Source of the DNA: Lysobacter sp. GX 14042
Lineage (GTDB): Bacteria > Pseudomonadota > Gammaproteobacteria > Xanthomonadales > Xanthomonadaceae
Length of the DNA: 64,000 bases
Direction: 5' to 3'
Assembly (NCBI RefSeq): GCF_021390425.1
Contig: NZ_JAJUWY010000007.1
Location: forward strand, 94,881-158,880
Below, in pieces: positions 1 to 9,789 of the stretch. The translations under genes and the position numbers were made by a program. The notes under the pieces are model-generated. The model did not search any database and had not been told where the DNA came from. It saw only the letters and a list, made by a program, of their open reading frames with translations. Numbering within the stretch: the stretch's first letter is position 1; each line of letters begins with the position of its first letter.

Positions 1-1054
1 GATCCGGACTCGTGCGCGTTGCGCAGCAGGTTGATCAGGGCCTGCTCCAGTTGCGCGGCATCGAAGCGGCCCTGCTCTCCGGGGTCGGGCAGCTCGCCGG
101 CGAACCCGACCTGGCTGCGCAACTGGCGCAGGAAGCGCTCCCAGCAGACCGGCTCGCGACGGGGGGCGGGGAGCTTGGCGAAGCGCGCATAGTCGCGGAT
201 GAAGCCTTCCAGATGGCGTGCGCGTTCCTCGATGGTGGCCAGGGCATCGGGCAGGCGGTCGAGCCGGCCGCGTCGCAGCAGCTCGCCGCCGGAATGGGCC
301 AGCGAGGCGATCGGCGCCAGCGAGTTGTTGAGCTCGTGGCTGATCACCCGGATCACCTTCTTCCAGGTCTGGACTTCCTGGCGGCGCAGTTCGGCGGTCA
401 GTGTCCTCAGCAGGAGCAGCTCGTGCGGCCGGCCATTGAGGCGGAAGCGCCGACGCGAGAGATGGTAGATGTCCTCCTCGTCACCGTAGGCAACGCTGAA
501 CATGCCGTCCCCGCCCCGGGCCAAGGCCTCGCGCAGGGCCTCCGGGGTCTGCGCGGCGAGCGCATCGAAGTCGTGGCCCTCCAGCCGGCGTCCCCCGCCG
601 AGCAGGCGCCGCGCGGCGAGGTTGCCGAGCACCACGCGATGCTGGGGATCCAGCAGCACCATCGCCACCGGAGTGTTCTGGACCACCGTGTCCAGCAGCA
701 GTTCGCGCTGGACCAGAGTGTTGCGCTGGGCGCGCAACACGGTGCCCAGTTCATTGTGGGCCTCGACCAGTTCGCGCAGCTCGCCGCGGCCTTCCCAGCG
801 GATGCTGAAGCTGTAGTCGCCGTCGCGGTAGCTGGTGACGGTGCCGGCCAATGCACGAAGCAGCGCCCGGACACCGGCCAGCTGGCGTTGCAGCAGAACG
901 CCCAGCGGTGGCAGCAGCAGCGCCGCGGCGACCAGAACCGCGGCCCATGGCAGCAGCCAGGTCGTCAGCCACGCGGCCAGCAGGGCGCAGGCGGCGACGA
1001 ACCCGGCGACCAGCAGGATCAGGCGGGTTCCCAGCGACAGCGGTGCCAGGCGCA

Positions 1055-1055
<1 letters not shown>
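1..1055 (-). CDS. Sensor histidine kinase, NtrY/NtrB-like (C-terminus outside window)
   Basis: The frame starts with ATG at 1055, overlapping the regulator stop (ATGA), and runs off the left edge, so the C-terminal ATPase end is missing. The first ~60 residues form two hydrophobic segments, then comes a linker and PAS-like region. The phospho-acceptor motif VISHELNNSLAPI places His at about residue 240, and the start of the N box (NLLRNAHESG) is readable near position 25. HELNN with a downstream NLLRNA is typical of kinases paired with NtrC-type regulators. By position it should phosphorylate the regulator encoded just upstream in the same operon. The signal it senses cannot be read from the sequence; co-transcription with an exporter suggests an envelope stress or a toxic compound (inference). 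Confidence 0.9.
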
Positions 1056-2386
<1,331 letters not shown>

Positions 2387-2396
2387 CCTGCCTATC

Positions 2397-3623
2397 CTAG
2401 GCGCTGCGCGTGGCCACCGCCGGCGGCACCGCCGCGGCGCGCCGGGCCGGCCCGAGCACCGCCAACTGGCCGAGCAGCCACAGGGCCACTGCCCCGGCCG
2501 GCAGGTACAGCATCGGCAGTCGCGCCAGCTCGTAGCGCTCCATCAGCGCCAGGTTGATGGCGTAGGCCAGCACCATCCCCAGCACGATGCCGATCGTCGC
2601 CAGCAGGAAGTTCTCGGTCTGGAAGTAGCGCAGGATCTGGCTGCGGGTGGCGCCGAGTGCGCGGCGGATGCCGATCTGCTTGCTGCGCTGCTGGACCCAG
2701 AAACTGGCCAGGCCGACGATGCCCAGCGCGGTCACCACCAGCAGCGCCACGCAGACGACCAGCAACAGGCCGATCATCTCCCGGTCGCTGCGGAAGAAGC
2801 GCTCGCGGATTTCGCTGTAGCTGCGCTGGTCCAGGACCAGGCGATTGGGGTCGACCTGCTCCAGCGCCGCGACGGCGGCCTTGAGCACCTCCGCGCGCCG
2901 TGCCGGGTCATCGACCCTGAGCATGTAGAAGCCGCCGTTGTTGTAGTTGGGGCGGATCGGCAGGACGAAGGAATAGCTCATGTTCCCGCCATTGACCCCG
3001 TTGGGCCGGGTCAGCGTTTCCGCCACCCCGACCACGGTCAGGGGAATCGGGCCGAGATAGACGGTCCTGCCCACGGCGTCCCCGCCGGGAAACATCTTTT
3101 CCGCCACCGCGGCGGAGATGATGGCCGGACTGCTCAGTGCGCTGTAGTCGGTGGCCTGCTCCATGACACTCCCGTCGACATATTCCCCGGGCAGGAAGTC
3201 GCGCCCGGCCGACAGGCGGATGCCCAGCGTGTCGAGCATGCCGTCGTAGGCCATGTACTGGGCGGCGTTGAGCGTTGCGCGCTCCTGGTCGGGGGTGAGC
3301 GTGAGGCCGGAGTTCGACGAGTTGTTGTAGAACGGCAGCTGGTTGACCAGGGTCACGCCGGCCACGCCGGGAACCGCGCGCAGCGCCGCAAGGTCCTCGC
3401 GGGTGCGTGCATCGGCGTTGTCGGCCGGACCGATGCCGCTGAGGCGGACCTGCAGCAGTTGCTGCTCGGCGATGCCGCTGGGCCGGGACACGTTCTCGAT
3501 GCGCTCGGTGATCAGGAACAACGCGTTGCAGACGATGGCGCAGCTGAACGCGATCTCCAGCACGATCAGCGCGGCGGCCGTCTTGTGGCGCAGCAGGGTG
3601 GAGAGGATGGGGCGGATTTCCAT
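2397..3623 (-). CDS. ABC transporter permease, MacB/FtsX family (type B, copy 2)
   Basis: A 408-residue permease of the MacB/FtsX class: an N-terminal membrane segment (about 18-42), a large periplasmic MacB_PCD-like domain, then three C-terminal membrane segments (about 285-400). The N-terminus MEIRPILSTLLRHKTAA is nearly the same as that of the permease at 4968-6173, and the C-termini share GPARRAAAVPPAVATRSA, so the two are recent paralogues. It probably pairs with the type A permease just upstream to form a heterodimer driven by the ATPase at 7502. MacB-like transporters act as mechanotransmission pumps that extrude peptides, lipids or antibiotics through an adaptor and outer-membrane channel; the substrate here is unknown. 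Confidence 0.9.
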   Translation of the reverse strand: MEIRPILSTLLRHKTAAALIVLEIAFSCAIVCNALFLITERIENVSRPSGIAEQQLLQVRLSGIGPADNADARTREDLAALRAVPGVAGVTLVNQLPFYNNSSNSGLTLTPDQERATLNAAQYMAYDGMLDTLGIRLSAGRDFLPGEYVDGSVMEQATDYSALSSPAIISAAVAEKMFPGGDAVGRTVYLGPIPLTVVGVAETLTRPNGVNGGNMSYSFVLPIRPNYNNGGFYMLRVDDPARRAEVLKAAVAALEQVDPNRLVLDQRSYSEIRERFFRSDREMIGLLLVVCVALLVVTALGIVGLASFWVQQRSKQIGIRRALGATRSQILRYFQTENFLLATIGIVLGMVLAYAINLALMERYELARLPMLYLPAGAVALWLLGQLAVLGPARRAAAVPPAVATRSA

Positions 3624-3641
3624 GGTTGTCCTCCGATGGCC

Positions 3642-4946
3642 TTACTGCGACTTGAGCTGGACGGCGGGGGTGATCTGCATCGCCCGCCAGGCCGGCAGGA
3701 GCCCGGCGACCAGGCTTGCGAACAGGGCCAGCGCGAAGGTGAACAGCAGCATCGGACCGTCCAGCTGCGCAAGCTCGGCATAGCCGGCGGGACGTTGCCG
3801 CACCGCCCACAATCCCAGCAGCGCCAGGCCCAGGCCGAGCACGCCGCCGGCCAGCCCGACGGTGCCGGCCTCGACCAGGCACTGGGCGAAGATCGCCCGG
3901 CGCGAGGCGCCCAGCGCCCGGCGTACGCCGATCTCGCCGCCGCGGCGCAGGAACTTGGCCAACAGCAGGCCGACGGTGTTGACCAGGCACACCAGCAGGA
4001 AGCCCAGCGCCAGCCACAGCTGCAGGCGCACGTCGCCGGGCACGACGTTGCGATGGTCCAGCCACGCCATGACGTTGCGCAGGCGGGTGTTGGGCTCGCG
4101 CTCGAACCGCCCGCCCGCCTTCTGCTGCGCGGAGTAGTTGTCCAGGTAGGCCTTGTAGTCGCGTGCCTGTCCCGCGTCCGCGAGCTCGACCCAGTACTGG
4201 ATCCAGGCACAGGGTGCGTTGAGGTCGGAGGAATCGTTGACCGGGCTGTTGCCGAAGCAGTTGGTCGTCCCGCTGGTACCCAGCTCCAGCTCCATCGCGG
4301 TGGAGAAGGGAATGAAGACCTGCTCGTCGCGGCCATAGGCCCCGGTGCTCAGGTCGTAGAACTTCGGGCTGGGCGACCACTCGTCCAGCACCCCCACCAC
4401 CCGCAGCGCATTGCCGTCGATCCGGATGCTCCGGCCGGTGCTGTCGGCGCCACCGAACAGCTTGTCGTTGAGGGCCGCGGAGATCACCGCCACCCGGCCA
4501 CGGCCCTCGTCCTCCGTGGCGGACCAGCCCTGGCCGTGGCGGAAGGGAACCTCGAACATCGGAAAGAAATCGGCGGAGGTGTAGCGCGCGGTATCGATGA
4601 ACGGCTTCAGCGTGCTCGCCTCGGGCTCGATGATCACCCCGCCGCCGACCATCATCGCCTGCCGCTCGCCACGGCCCTGCCGCAGCAGTTCCTCGGCATC
4701 GAAGCGGGTCAGCTGCTGCTCCGGCTCCTCGCCTGGCGTGTAGTAGGCCGCCGGCTCGGGATCGAGCTGCACCGCGAACAGCCGTTCGCTCTTTTGCGGG
4801 ATCGGGTCGCCGGAAAGCACCCGGAACACCGTCAGCGTGGTCATGCTGGCCCCGATGCCCAGTGCGATCGCCAGCACCATCAGCGCGGTCAGCACCCGAT
4901 TGCGGCGGAAGCTGCGCAGGGCGAGGTTGAGGTAGTAAGTGAACAT
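3642..4946 (-). CDS. ABC transporter permease, MacB/FtsX family (type A, copy 2)
   Basis: A 434-residue permease with an N-terminal membrane anchor (about 18-42), a periplasmic domain and three C-terminal membrane helices, ending in PAWRAMQITPAVQLKSQ. Its start MFTYYLNLALRSFRRNRVL matches that of the permease at 6178-7488 (MLGYYLNLALRSFRRNKVL), as does the GDPIP segment after the first helix. It therefore belongs to the A type of an A-B-A-B series. The FtsX signature RRxxEIGVRRALGASRR lies ahead of the second helix. It sits 18 bases upstream of copy 2 of the type B permease and is presumably co-translated with it. Confidence 0.9.
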   Translation of the reverse strand: MFTYYLNLALRSFRRNRVLTALMVLAIALGIGASMTTLTVFRVLSGDPIPQKSERLFAVQLDPEPAAYYTPGEEPEQQLTRFDAEELLRQGRGERQAMMVGGGVIIEPEASTLKPFIDTARYTSADFFPMFEVPFRHGQGWSATEDEGRGRVAVISAALNDKLFGGADSTGRSIRIDGNALRVVGVLDEWSPSPKFYDLSTGAYGRDEQVFIPFSTAMELELGTSGTTNCFGNSPVNDSSDLNAPCAWIQYWVELADAGQARDYKAYLDNYSAQQKAGGRFEREPNTRLRNVMAWLDHRNVVPGDVRLQLWLALGFLLVCLVNTVGLLLAKFLRRGGEIGVRRALGASRRAIFAQCLVEAGTVGLAGGVLGLGLALLGLWAVRQRPAGYAELAQLDGPMLLFTFALALFASLVAGLLPAWRAMQITPAVQLKSQ

Positions 4947-4967
4947 CGTCGGTGCTCTCCGTAACGT

Positions 4968-6173
4968 TCAGGCGCTGCGCGTTGCCACAGCCGGCGGGAC
5001 TGCCGCCGCGCGGCGGGCGGGGCCCAGCACGGCGGCTTGTCCGAGCAGCCACAGCGCGGCTCCGCCGACGGGCAGGTAATACAACGGGAGCCGGGCCAGT
5101 TCGTACTGGCTCATCAGCCACTGGTTGACGCCGTAGGCCAACAGCATCCCGGCCACGATGCCGGCGGTACTGAGCAGGAAGTTCTCGGCCTGGAAGTACC
5201 GCAGGATCTGCCTCCGGGTTGCCCCCAGTGCCCGGCGGATGCCGATCTGCCGGGTGCGTTGCTGGACCCAGAAGCTGGCCAAGCCGACGATGCCGAACGC
5301 GGTCACCGCGAGCAGCGAGACGCAGACCGCCATCAGCAGCCATACGACCGCACGGTCCCGGCTGTGGAAGTTCCGGCGCATCTGTTCGATCGTTTCCTGC
5401 TTGTGGATGAGCCGATTGGGATTGACCGAGCTCAATGCCACGGCCGCGGCCTGCAGCACGTCCTCGCGTCGATCCGGATCGGTGCGCAGGACGTACTGGC
5501 CCATGGCGGGCCTGATGGGGACGATGAAGGCCTGGTGCGCTTGCCTCGCCGTCCTTCCGGTACCGGGCGCGATCAGCTCATCGATCACGCCGACCACGCG
5601 GCTGGGCTCCGGCCCCCAGGCGGAAACCGTGTTTCCGACTGCGGACTGGCCGGGAAACAGCTCGTCTGCGAGCGCCCGGGTCAGGACGACCGAAGGGGTG
5701 ACTTCCGCATAGATCGCCGTCATGTCCTGGTATTCGCCGGGCTCGAATCCGCGGCCCTCTACCACCCGCAGGCCCAGTGTCGGGAACAGGTTCCCGTCAT
5801 CCAGGTATCCGGTCGCACCCTCCACCGAAACCGGGGGATCCGAAGGCCGTGAAACGCCCAGCGACCAGGACATGTCGCCGTAGGGCACCTGGTTGATGCT
5901 GGACGCAGACTTCACGCCGGGAACCGCCGCCAGTGCGGTGAGGTCTTCGATACGTGCCGCGTGGCCGTCGCCATCGTGGTCGATGCTGCTCACGCTCAGG
6001 TAGACCAGCTCGTCCTCGACCACGCCACTGGAGCGTTGCATGTGTTCCACGCGGCCGACGATCAGGAACACCGCGTTGCAGATGATTGCGCAGCTCAGCG
6101 CGATCTCCAGGACGATCAGCGTGGCCGCGGTCTTGTGGCGCAGGAGGGAGGAAAGGATCGGGCGGATGTTCAT
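4968..6173 (-). CDS. ABC transporter permease, MacB/FtsX family (type B, copy 1)
   Basis: A 401-residue MacB/FtsX permease whose N-terminus MNIRPILSSLLRHKTAA closely resembles that of the type B permease at 2397. It has one N-terminal and three C-terminal membrane segments, and the FtsX-type motif QIGIRRALGATRRQILRYF. The periplasmic domain has diverged more from its paralogue than the membrane parts, which is what one expects if the periplasmic face determines the partner or substrate. It starts 4 bases downstream of the type A stop (at 6178), so translational coupling is likely. Confidence 0.9.
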   Translation of the reverse strand: MNIRPILSSLLRHKTAATLIVLEIALSCAIICNAVFLIVGRVEHMQRSSGVVEDELVYLSVSSIDHDGDGHAARIEDLTALAAVPGVKSASSINQVPYGDMSWSLGVSRPSDPPVSVEGATGYLDDGNLFPTLGLRVVEGRGFEPGEYQDMTAIYAEVTPSVVLTRALADELFPGQSAVGNTVSAWGPEPSRVVGVIDELIAPGTGRTARQAHQAFIVPIRPAMGQYVLRTDPDRREDVLQAAAVALSSVNPNRLIHKQETIEQMRRNFHSRDRAVVWLLMAVCVSLLAVTAFGIVGLASFWVQQRTRQIGIRRALGATRRQILRYFQAENFLLSTAGIVAGMLLAYGVNQWLMSQYELARLPLYYLPVGGAALWLLGQAAVLGPARRAAAVPPAVATRSA

Positions 6174-6177
6174 GGCG

Positions 6178-7488
6178 TCACTGGGATTTGAGTTGCAGCG
6201 CAGGGGGAATCCGCATGGCCCGCCAAGCGGGCAGGAGGCCCGCGAACAGGCTGGCCGCCAGGGCGAACGCGAGGGTGAGCAGCAACAGCGAACCGTCGAG
6301 CTGCGCCAACCGGGCGTAGTCGTCGGGTTGCTGGCGGACGATCCACAGCCCCATCGCGGTGGACCCCAGGCCCAGCACGCCCCCCGCGATCCCGATCACG
6401 CCGGCCTCGACCAGGCATTGCCGGAAGATCTCCGCCCGGCTCGCCCCCAGTGCCCGGCGCACCCCGATCTCGCCACTGCGACGCAGGAACTTGGCCAGCA
6501 ACAGGCCCACGGTATTGACCAGGCACACCAGCAGGAAACCGAACGCCAGCCACATCTGCAGCCGCACGTCATTGGGGACGATCCGCTTGTGGTCCAGCCA
6601 ATCCATCACGTCGTGCAGGCGGACGTCGACCGGGCGCTCGAAGCGGCCGGCTTCGCGCTGCTGCTGCGAGTACCGCTCCAGGTATTCGCGGTAGGCCGCG
6701 GCCTTCTGCACCGAATCCAGTTCCACCCAATAGCTGACCCAGGCGCACGGCGCGTTGAGGGCATGGGAGCCCTCGGCGTGCTCCTTGGTGTCGCCCCAAC
6801 ACGTCATCTCGCCGTTGGTTCCCAGCCGCAGCTCGCGCGAGGTGGAGAACGGCAGGAATACATCCTCGCCCTCGCCGAAGCGCTCGCCGAGGGCATAGAA
6901 GCGTGGGCCCAGGCGCCAGTCGTCCAGCACGCCGATGATCTCGAGCGTTCCCTGGGGGAGTTGCAACGTGCGGCCGACCGCGTCGTCGTCGCCGAACAGC
7001 GTGTCCGCCAGGCTGATGCTGATGACGGCTACCCGCGCCCGGGCCGCATCCTCCGCGGCAGTCCAGGCGCGGCCCTGGAGCAGGGGCGCGTCGAGCATGG
7101 GGAAGAAATCCGCAGAGGTGTACCGGGCTCCCATGAGGACCGGCAGGGCCAGCCGGTCGGACGGGAGGACCGTGACGCTGCCGCCCGCCATCAGTGCCTG
7201 GCGGTCGCCCCGCTTGTGTTCCAGCAGGGCTTCGGCGTCGAAACGGGTCAACTGGTCCGGCAATTCCACCCCGGCATCGGGGTTTTCGCGTTCGGGCAGC
7301 GGATCCATCCGTGGATGGAACAGCTGGCCGCTCTTGTGCGGGATCGGATCGCCGGAGAGCACGAAATAGACGCTGAGGGTGGTCATCGTCGCGCCGATCC
7401 CGACGGCGATGGTCAACACCATCAACGCAGTGAGCACCTTGTTGCGGCGGAAGCTGCGCAGGGCAAGGTTGAGGTAATAGCCCAGCAC
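6178..7488 (-). CDS. ABC transporter permease, MacB/FtsX family (type A, copy 1)
   Basis: A 436-residue permease and the first of the four. It has an N-terminal membrane helix (about 18-42), a periplasmic domain of ~240 residues, and three C-terminal helices with the motif GEIGVRRALGASRAEIFRQ. It ends PAWRAMRIPPALQLKSQ, almost as its paralogue at 3642 does. It lies 13 bases downstream of the ATPase stop. With the HlyD-type adaptor at 8291, the set matches a tripartite MacAB-like exporter except for the doubled permease pair. No outer-membrane channel gene is in view; such pumps often borrow TolC. Confidence 0.9.
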   Translation of the reverse strand: MLGYYLNLALRSFRRNKVLTALMVLTIAVGIGATMTTLSVYFVLSGDPIPHKSGQLFHPRMDPLPERENPDAGVELPDQLTRFDAEALLEHKRGDRQALMAGGSVTVLPSDRLALPVLMGARYTSADFFPMLDAPLLQGRAWTAAEDAARARVAVISISLADTLFGDDDAVGRTLQLPQGTLEIIGVLDDWRLGPRFYALGERFGEGEDVFLPFSTSRELRLGTNGEMTCWGDTKEHAEGSHALNAPCAWVSYWVELDSVQKAAAYREYLERYSQQQREAGRFERPVDVRLHDVMDWLDHKRIVPNDVRLQMWLAFGFLLVCLVNTVGLLLAKFLRRSGEIGVRRALGASRAEIFRQCLVEAGVIGIAGGVLGLGSTAMGLWIVRQQPDDYARLAQLDGSLLLLTLAFALAASLFAGLLPAWRAMRIPPALQLKSQ

Positions 7489-7501
7489 GTCGCGGCCCGT
7501 C

Positions 7502-8212
7502 TCAGGCGGTGGCGGCGGTCGGCGCGCCGCCCAGCGCGGACCCGCGCACCACGTCGGTGGCCATCCCGTCCACGATGTGCACGTTGCGCTGCGCGCGAGC
7601 GGCCAGCTCCGGGTCGTGCGTCACCATGACGATGGTGCTGCCCTGCTCGTGGATGGACTCCAGCAGTTCCATCACGCTGCGGGCCATCTGCGAGTCGAGG
7701 TTGCCGGTGGGCTCGTCGGCCAGCAGCAGCCGCGGGCTGCCGGCCAGCGCCCGGGCGATCGCCGCGCGCTGCTGCTGGCCGCCGGACAGTTCGGCCGGGA
7801 AGTGCTTGATGCGCGAACCCAGGCCTACCATGCCCAGCGCGTCCTCGATCCGCAGCTTGCGCTCGCTTGCCGGCATCCCGCGGTAACGCAGCGGCACGTC
7901 GCAGTTGTCGAACAGGTTCAGGTCCGGGATCAGGTTGAAGCTCTGGAAGATGAAACCGATCTTCTGGTTGCGCAGCCTGCTGCGCTGGTTGTCAGACAGG
8001 CCCTTGACGTTCTCGCCGTCGAGGGTGAACTCGCCATCGGTAAAGGTCTCCAGCAGGCCGGCGATGTTGAGGAAGGTGGTCTTGCCCGAACCCGACGGGC
8101 CGGTGACGGCGACGAACTCGCCTTCCTTCACGTGCAGGTCGAGCGAGCGCAGGGCATGGGTCTCGACCAGCTCGGTGCGGTAGACCTTGGAAACGGCTTG
8201 CATGTGCAGCAT
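7502..8212 (-). CDS. ABC transporter ATP-binding protein (MacB/LolD type)
   Basis: A 236-residue ATPase. Walker A GPSGSGKTT, Q-loop FIFQSFNL, signature LSGGQQQRAAIARAL, Walker B LLLADEPTGNLDS and the switch His in MVTHDPEL are all present, so it should be active. GNLDS after Walker B is typical of the MacB/LolD/FtsE subfamily that serves FtsX-type permeases. I chose the ATG at 8212 (MLHMQAVSKVYR) over an ATG 72 bases upstream: it has a GGAG element 7 bases ahead, and homologues start near this point. It is the only ATPase in the operon and must energise both permease pairs, presumably as a homodimer. Confidence 0.95.
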   Translation of the reverse strand: MLHMQAVSKVYRTELVETHALRSLDLHVKEGEFVAVTGPSGSGKTTFLNIAGLLETFTDGEFTLDGENVKGLSDNQRSRLRNQKIGFIFQSFNLIPDLNLFDNCDVPLRYRGMPASERKLRIEDALGMVGLGSRIKHFPAELSGGQQQRAAIARALAGSPRLLLADEPTGNLDSQMARSVMELLESIHEQGSTIVMVTHDPELAARAQRNVHIVDGMATDVVRGSALGGAPTAATA

Positions 8213-8290
8213 GGGAGGGCTCCGGAAAGGAAGGTTCAGGTGGGAAGCGGAAGGCGTGGGGCGGCGGTATGAAAGCGGCGGCAACCGGAG

Positions 8291-9580
8291 TCAGTCGCCC
8301 GAGACGCGGATGCGATCGGCGTTGTCGAACAGCTCGGAGCCGGCGACCACCACGCGCTCGCCAGGCTCCAGTCCGCTGATGACCTCGACCGAGCGAAGGC
8401 TGGTGGCGCCGGTCTGGATCGGGCGGCGCAGCGCGCTGCCGTCACGGACCACGTAGGCGTGGCGGCCACCGGACTGTTCGAGGAACGGGCCGCGCTCGAC
8501 CATCACCACGTCGCGCCGGGTGTCGAGCAGGATCCGCGCGGACAGGCGCTGGTTCTGGCGCAGGCCGGGTGGCTGCTCGTCGCTGAAGCGCACGCGCGCG
8601 GCGACCTCGCCGTTGACCACTTCCGGCGACACCGCCGACACCTCGGCCGGGAACACCTCGTTGCCGCTGCGGATCTCCGCCGGCATGCCGATCGCCAGGT
8701 CGCGGGCGAAGCTCTCCGGGACCCGGATCTCCACCTCGAACACCGACAGGTCGACGACCGAGAGGATCGGCGAGTTGGCGGCGACATTGGTCGCCTGGGC
8801 CACCTGCACCTGGCCGACCTGGCCGTCGAACGGGGCACGCAGGGTCAGCGCCCCGACCTGGCGTTGCGCCTCGGCGACCACCGCGCGCTGGCGCTCGCTC
8901 AGCAACTGCTTGTTGCGCGCATCCAGTCCGGCGCCCTGGCCCTGCAGGCCGGCGTCCTCGCGCGCGGCGGCCAGGCCGATCTCGGCCTTCTTCAGGGTGT
9001 CCTCGGCCTTGGCCAGCTCCACCTGCGCCAGCACGCCGGCATCGTAGGCGCGCTGGTAGCGCTGCAGGTCGCGCTGGGCGGCGGTGCGCTCGATCTCGGC
9101 CTGGTCCACCAGCTTGCGCGCCTCGGCGCGTGCCATGCGGGCATCCAGGCCGGCACGGTCGGCCTCGGCCTGCAGGCTGGCCAGGGTCGACTCCTCCTGC
9201 ACCAGCGTGCTGCGCAGTTCCGGGCTGTCGATCTCGGCCAGTACCTGGCCCTGCTTCACCACGTCGCCGGCGACCACCTGCAGCCGGACGGTGCCACCGG
9301 CGATCGCATACAGGGTGGGGCTGTTGGCGGCGATCACCCGGCCCTCGGCACTGATGTCGCGGACCAGGTCGCCACGGGTCACCTCGGCGATCCGCAGGCG
9401 GCCGGCATCAAAGGACCGGGCGCCCGCGCCCCAGCCGGCGACCACCCAGCCGATCGCCGCCATCAGAGCGACGCCGCCGACGGCCGGCAGCAGCCAGCGG
9501 CGAAGGCGACGGGTCGGTGACGGCGTGCGGCGCACGGCATCTTGGGCGGAGGTGTCTCGGATCGGGGCGGGGCGCGGCAT
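8291..9580 (-). CDS. HlyD/MacA-family periplasmic adaptor
   Basis: A 429-residue membrane fusion protein and the first gene of the operon. An Arg-rich cytosolic start is followed by one membrane anchor (about 30-50). A split biotinyl/lipoyl-like domain (GGTVRLQVVAGDVVKQGQVLAEID) flanks an Ala/Glu-rich alpha-helical hairpin (about 125-225), and a beta-barrel segment (LRAPFDGQVGQVQV) follows. These are the usual parts of adaptors that join an inner-membrane ABC pump to an outer-membrane channel. A sigma-54-type promoter lies 33-50 bases upstream of its start, so the operon probably begins here. Confidence 0.92.
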   Translation of the reverse strand: MPRPAPIRDTSAQDAVRRTPSPTRRLRRWLLPAVGGVALMAAIGWVVAGWGAGARSFDAGRLRIAEVTRGDLVRDISAEGRVIAANSPTLYAIAGGTVRLQVVAGDVVKQGQVLAEIDSPELRSTLVQEESTLASLQAEADRAGLDARMARAEARKLVDQAEIERTAAQRDLQRYQRAYDAGVLAQVELAKAEDTLKKAEIGLAAAREDAGLQGQGAGLDARNKQLLSERQRAVVAEAQRQVGALTLRAPFDGQVGQVQVAQATNVAANSPILSVVDLSVFEVEIRVPESFARDLAIGMPAEIRSGNEVFPAEVSAVSPEVVNGEVAARVRFSDEQPPGLRQNQRLSARILLDTRRDVVMVERGPFLEQSGGRHAYVVRDGSALRRPIQTGATSLRSVEVISGLEPGERVVVAGSELFDNADRIRVSGD

Positions 9581-9612
9581 CGGACGTGTTTATCGGGTGT
9601 GTGGCCAAGGTG

Positions 9613-9630
9613 AAGCAGGATGCGTGCCAA
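9613..9630 (-). promoter_or_regulatory. Sigma-54 (-24/-12) promoter for the efflux operon
   Basis: Read on the minus strand the element is TTGGCACGCATCCTGCTT. It fits the sigma-54 consensus TGGCACG-N4-TTGC with one mismatch, and GG and GC are 12 bases apart. The predicted start near 9604 leaves a 24-base leader before the ATG at 9580. The match is read directly; use by sigma-54 is inferred, and supported by the NtrC-type activator encoded in the same operon. Confidence 0.8.
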
Positions 9631-9674
9631 CCTACAACTTGTTGATTTTAAATTGGAATTCTTCATCGGCCACC

Positions 9675-9709
9675 GTCCGCGGACACCGGGCGGACACCCG
9701 GTGGTGTCC
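9675..9709. promoter_or_regulatory. Candidate enhancer site for the NtrC-type regulator
   Basis: The stretch contains the dyad GGACACCCGGTGGTGTCC at 9692-9709 (7-base arms, 4-base spacer). A third GGACACC lies at 9681-9687 and a GTCCGCGGAC palindrome at 9675-9684. The main dyad is centred about 97 bases upstream of the predicted sigma-54 start, a normal distance for an enhancer. It lies between the divergent efflux operon and glmS, so a role at glmS cannot be excluded. Confidence 0.6.
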
Positions 9710-9789
9710 GCCGCCCGCCATCACGGAGCGCGCCCGCGGCCGCGGGCCAACCGGCTAAACTGCACGGCTACCCAAACGAGCGTGCTGCC

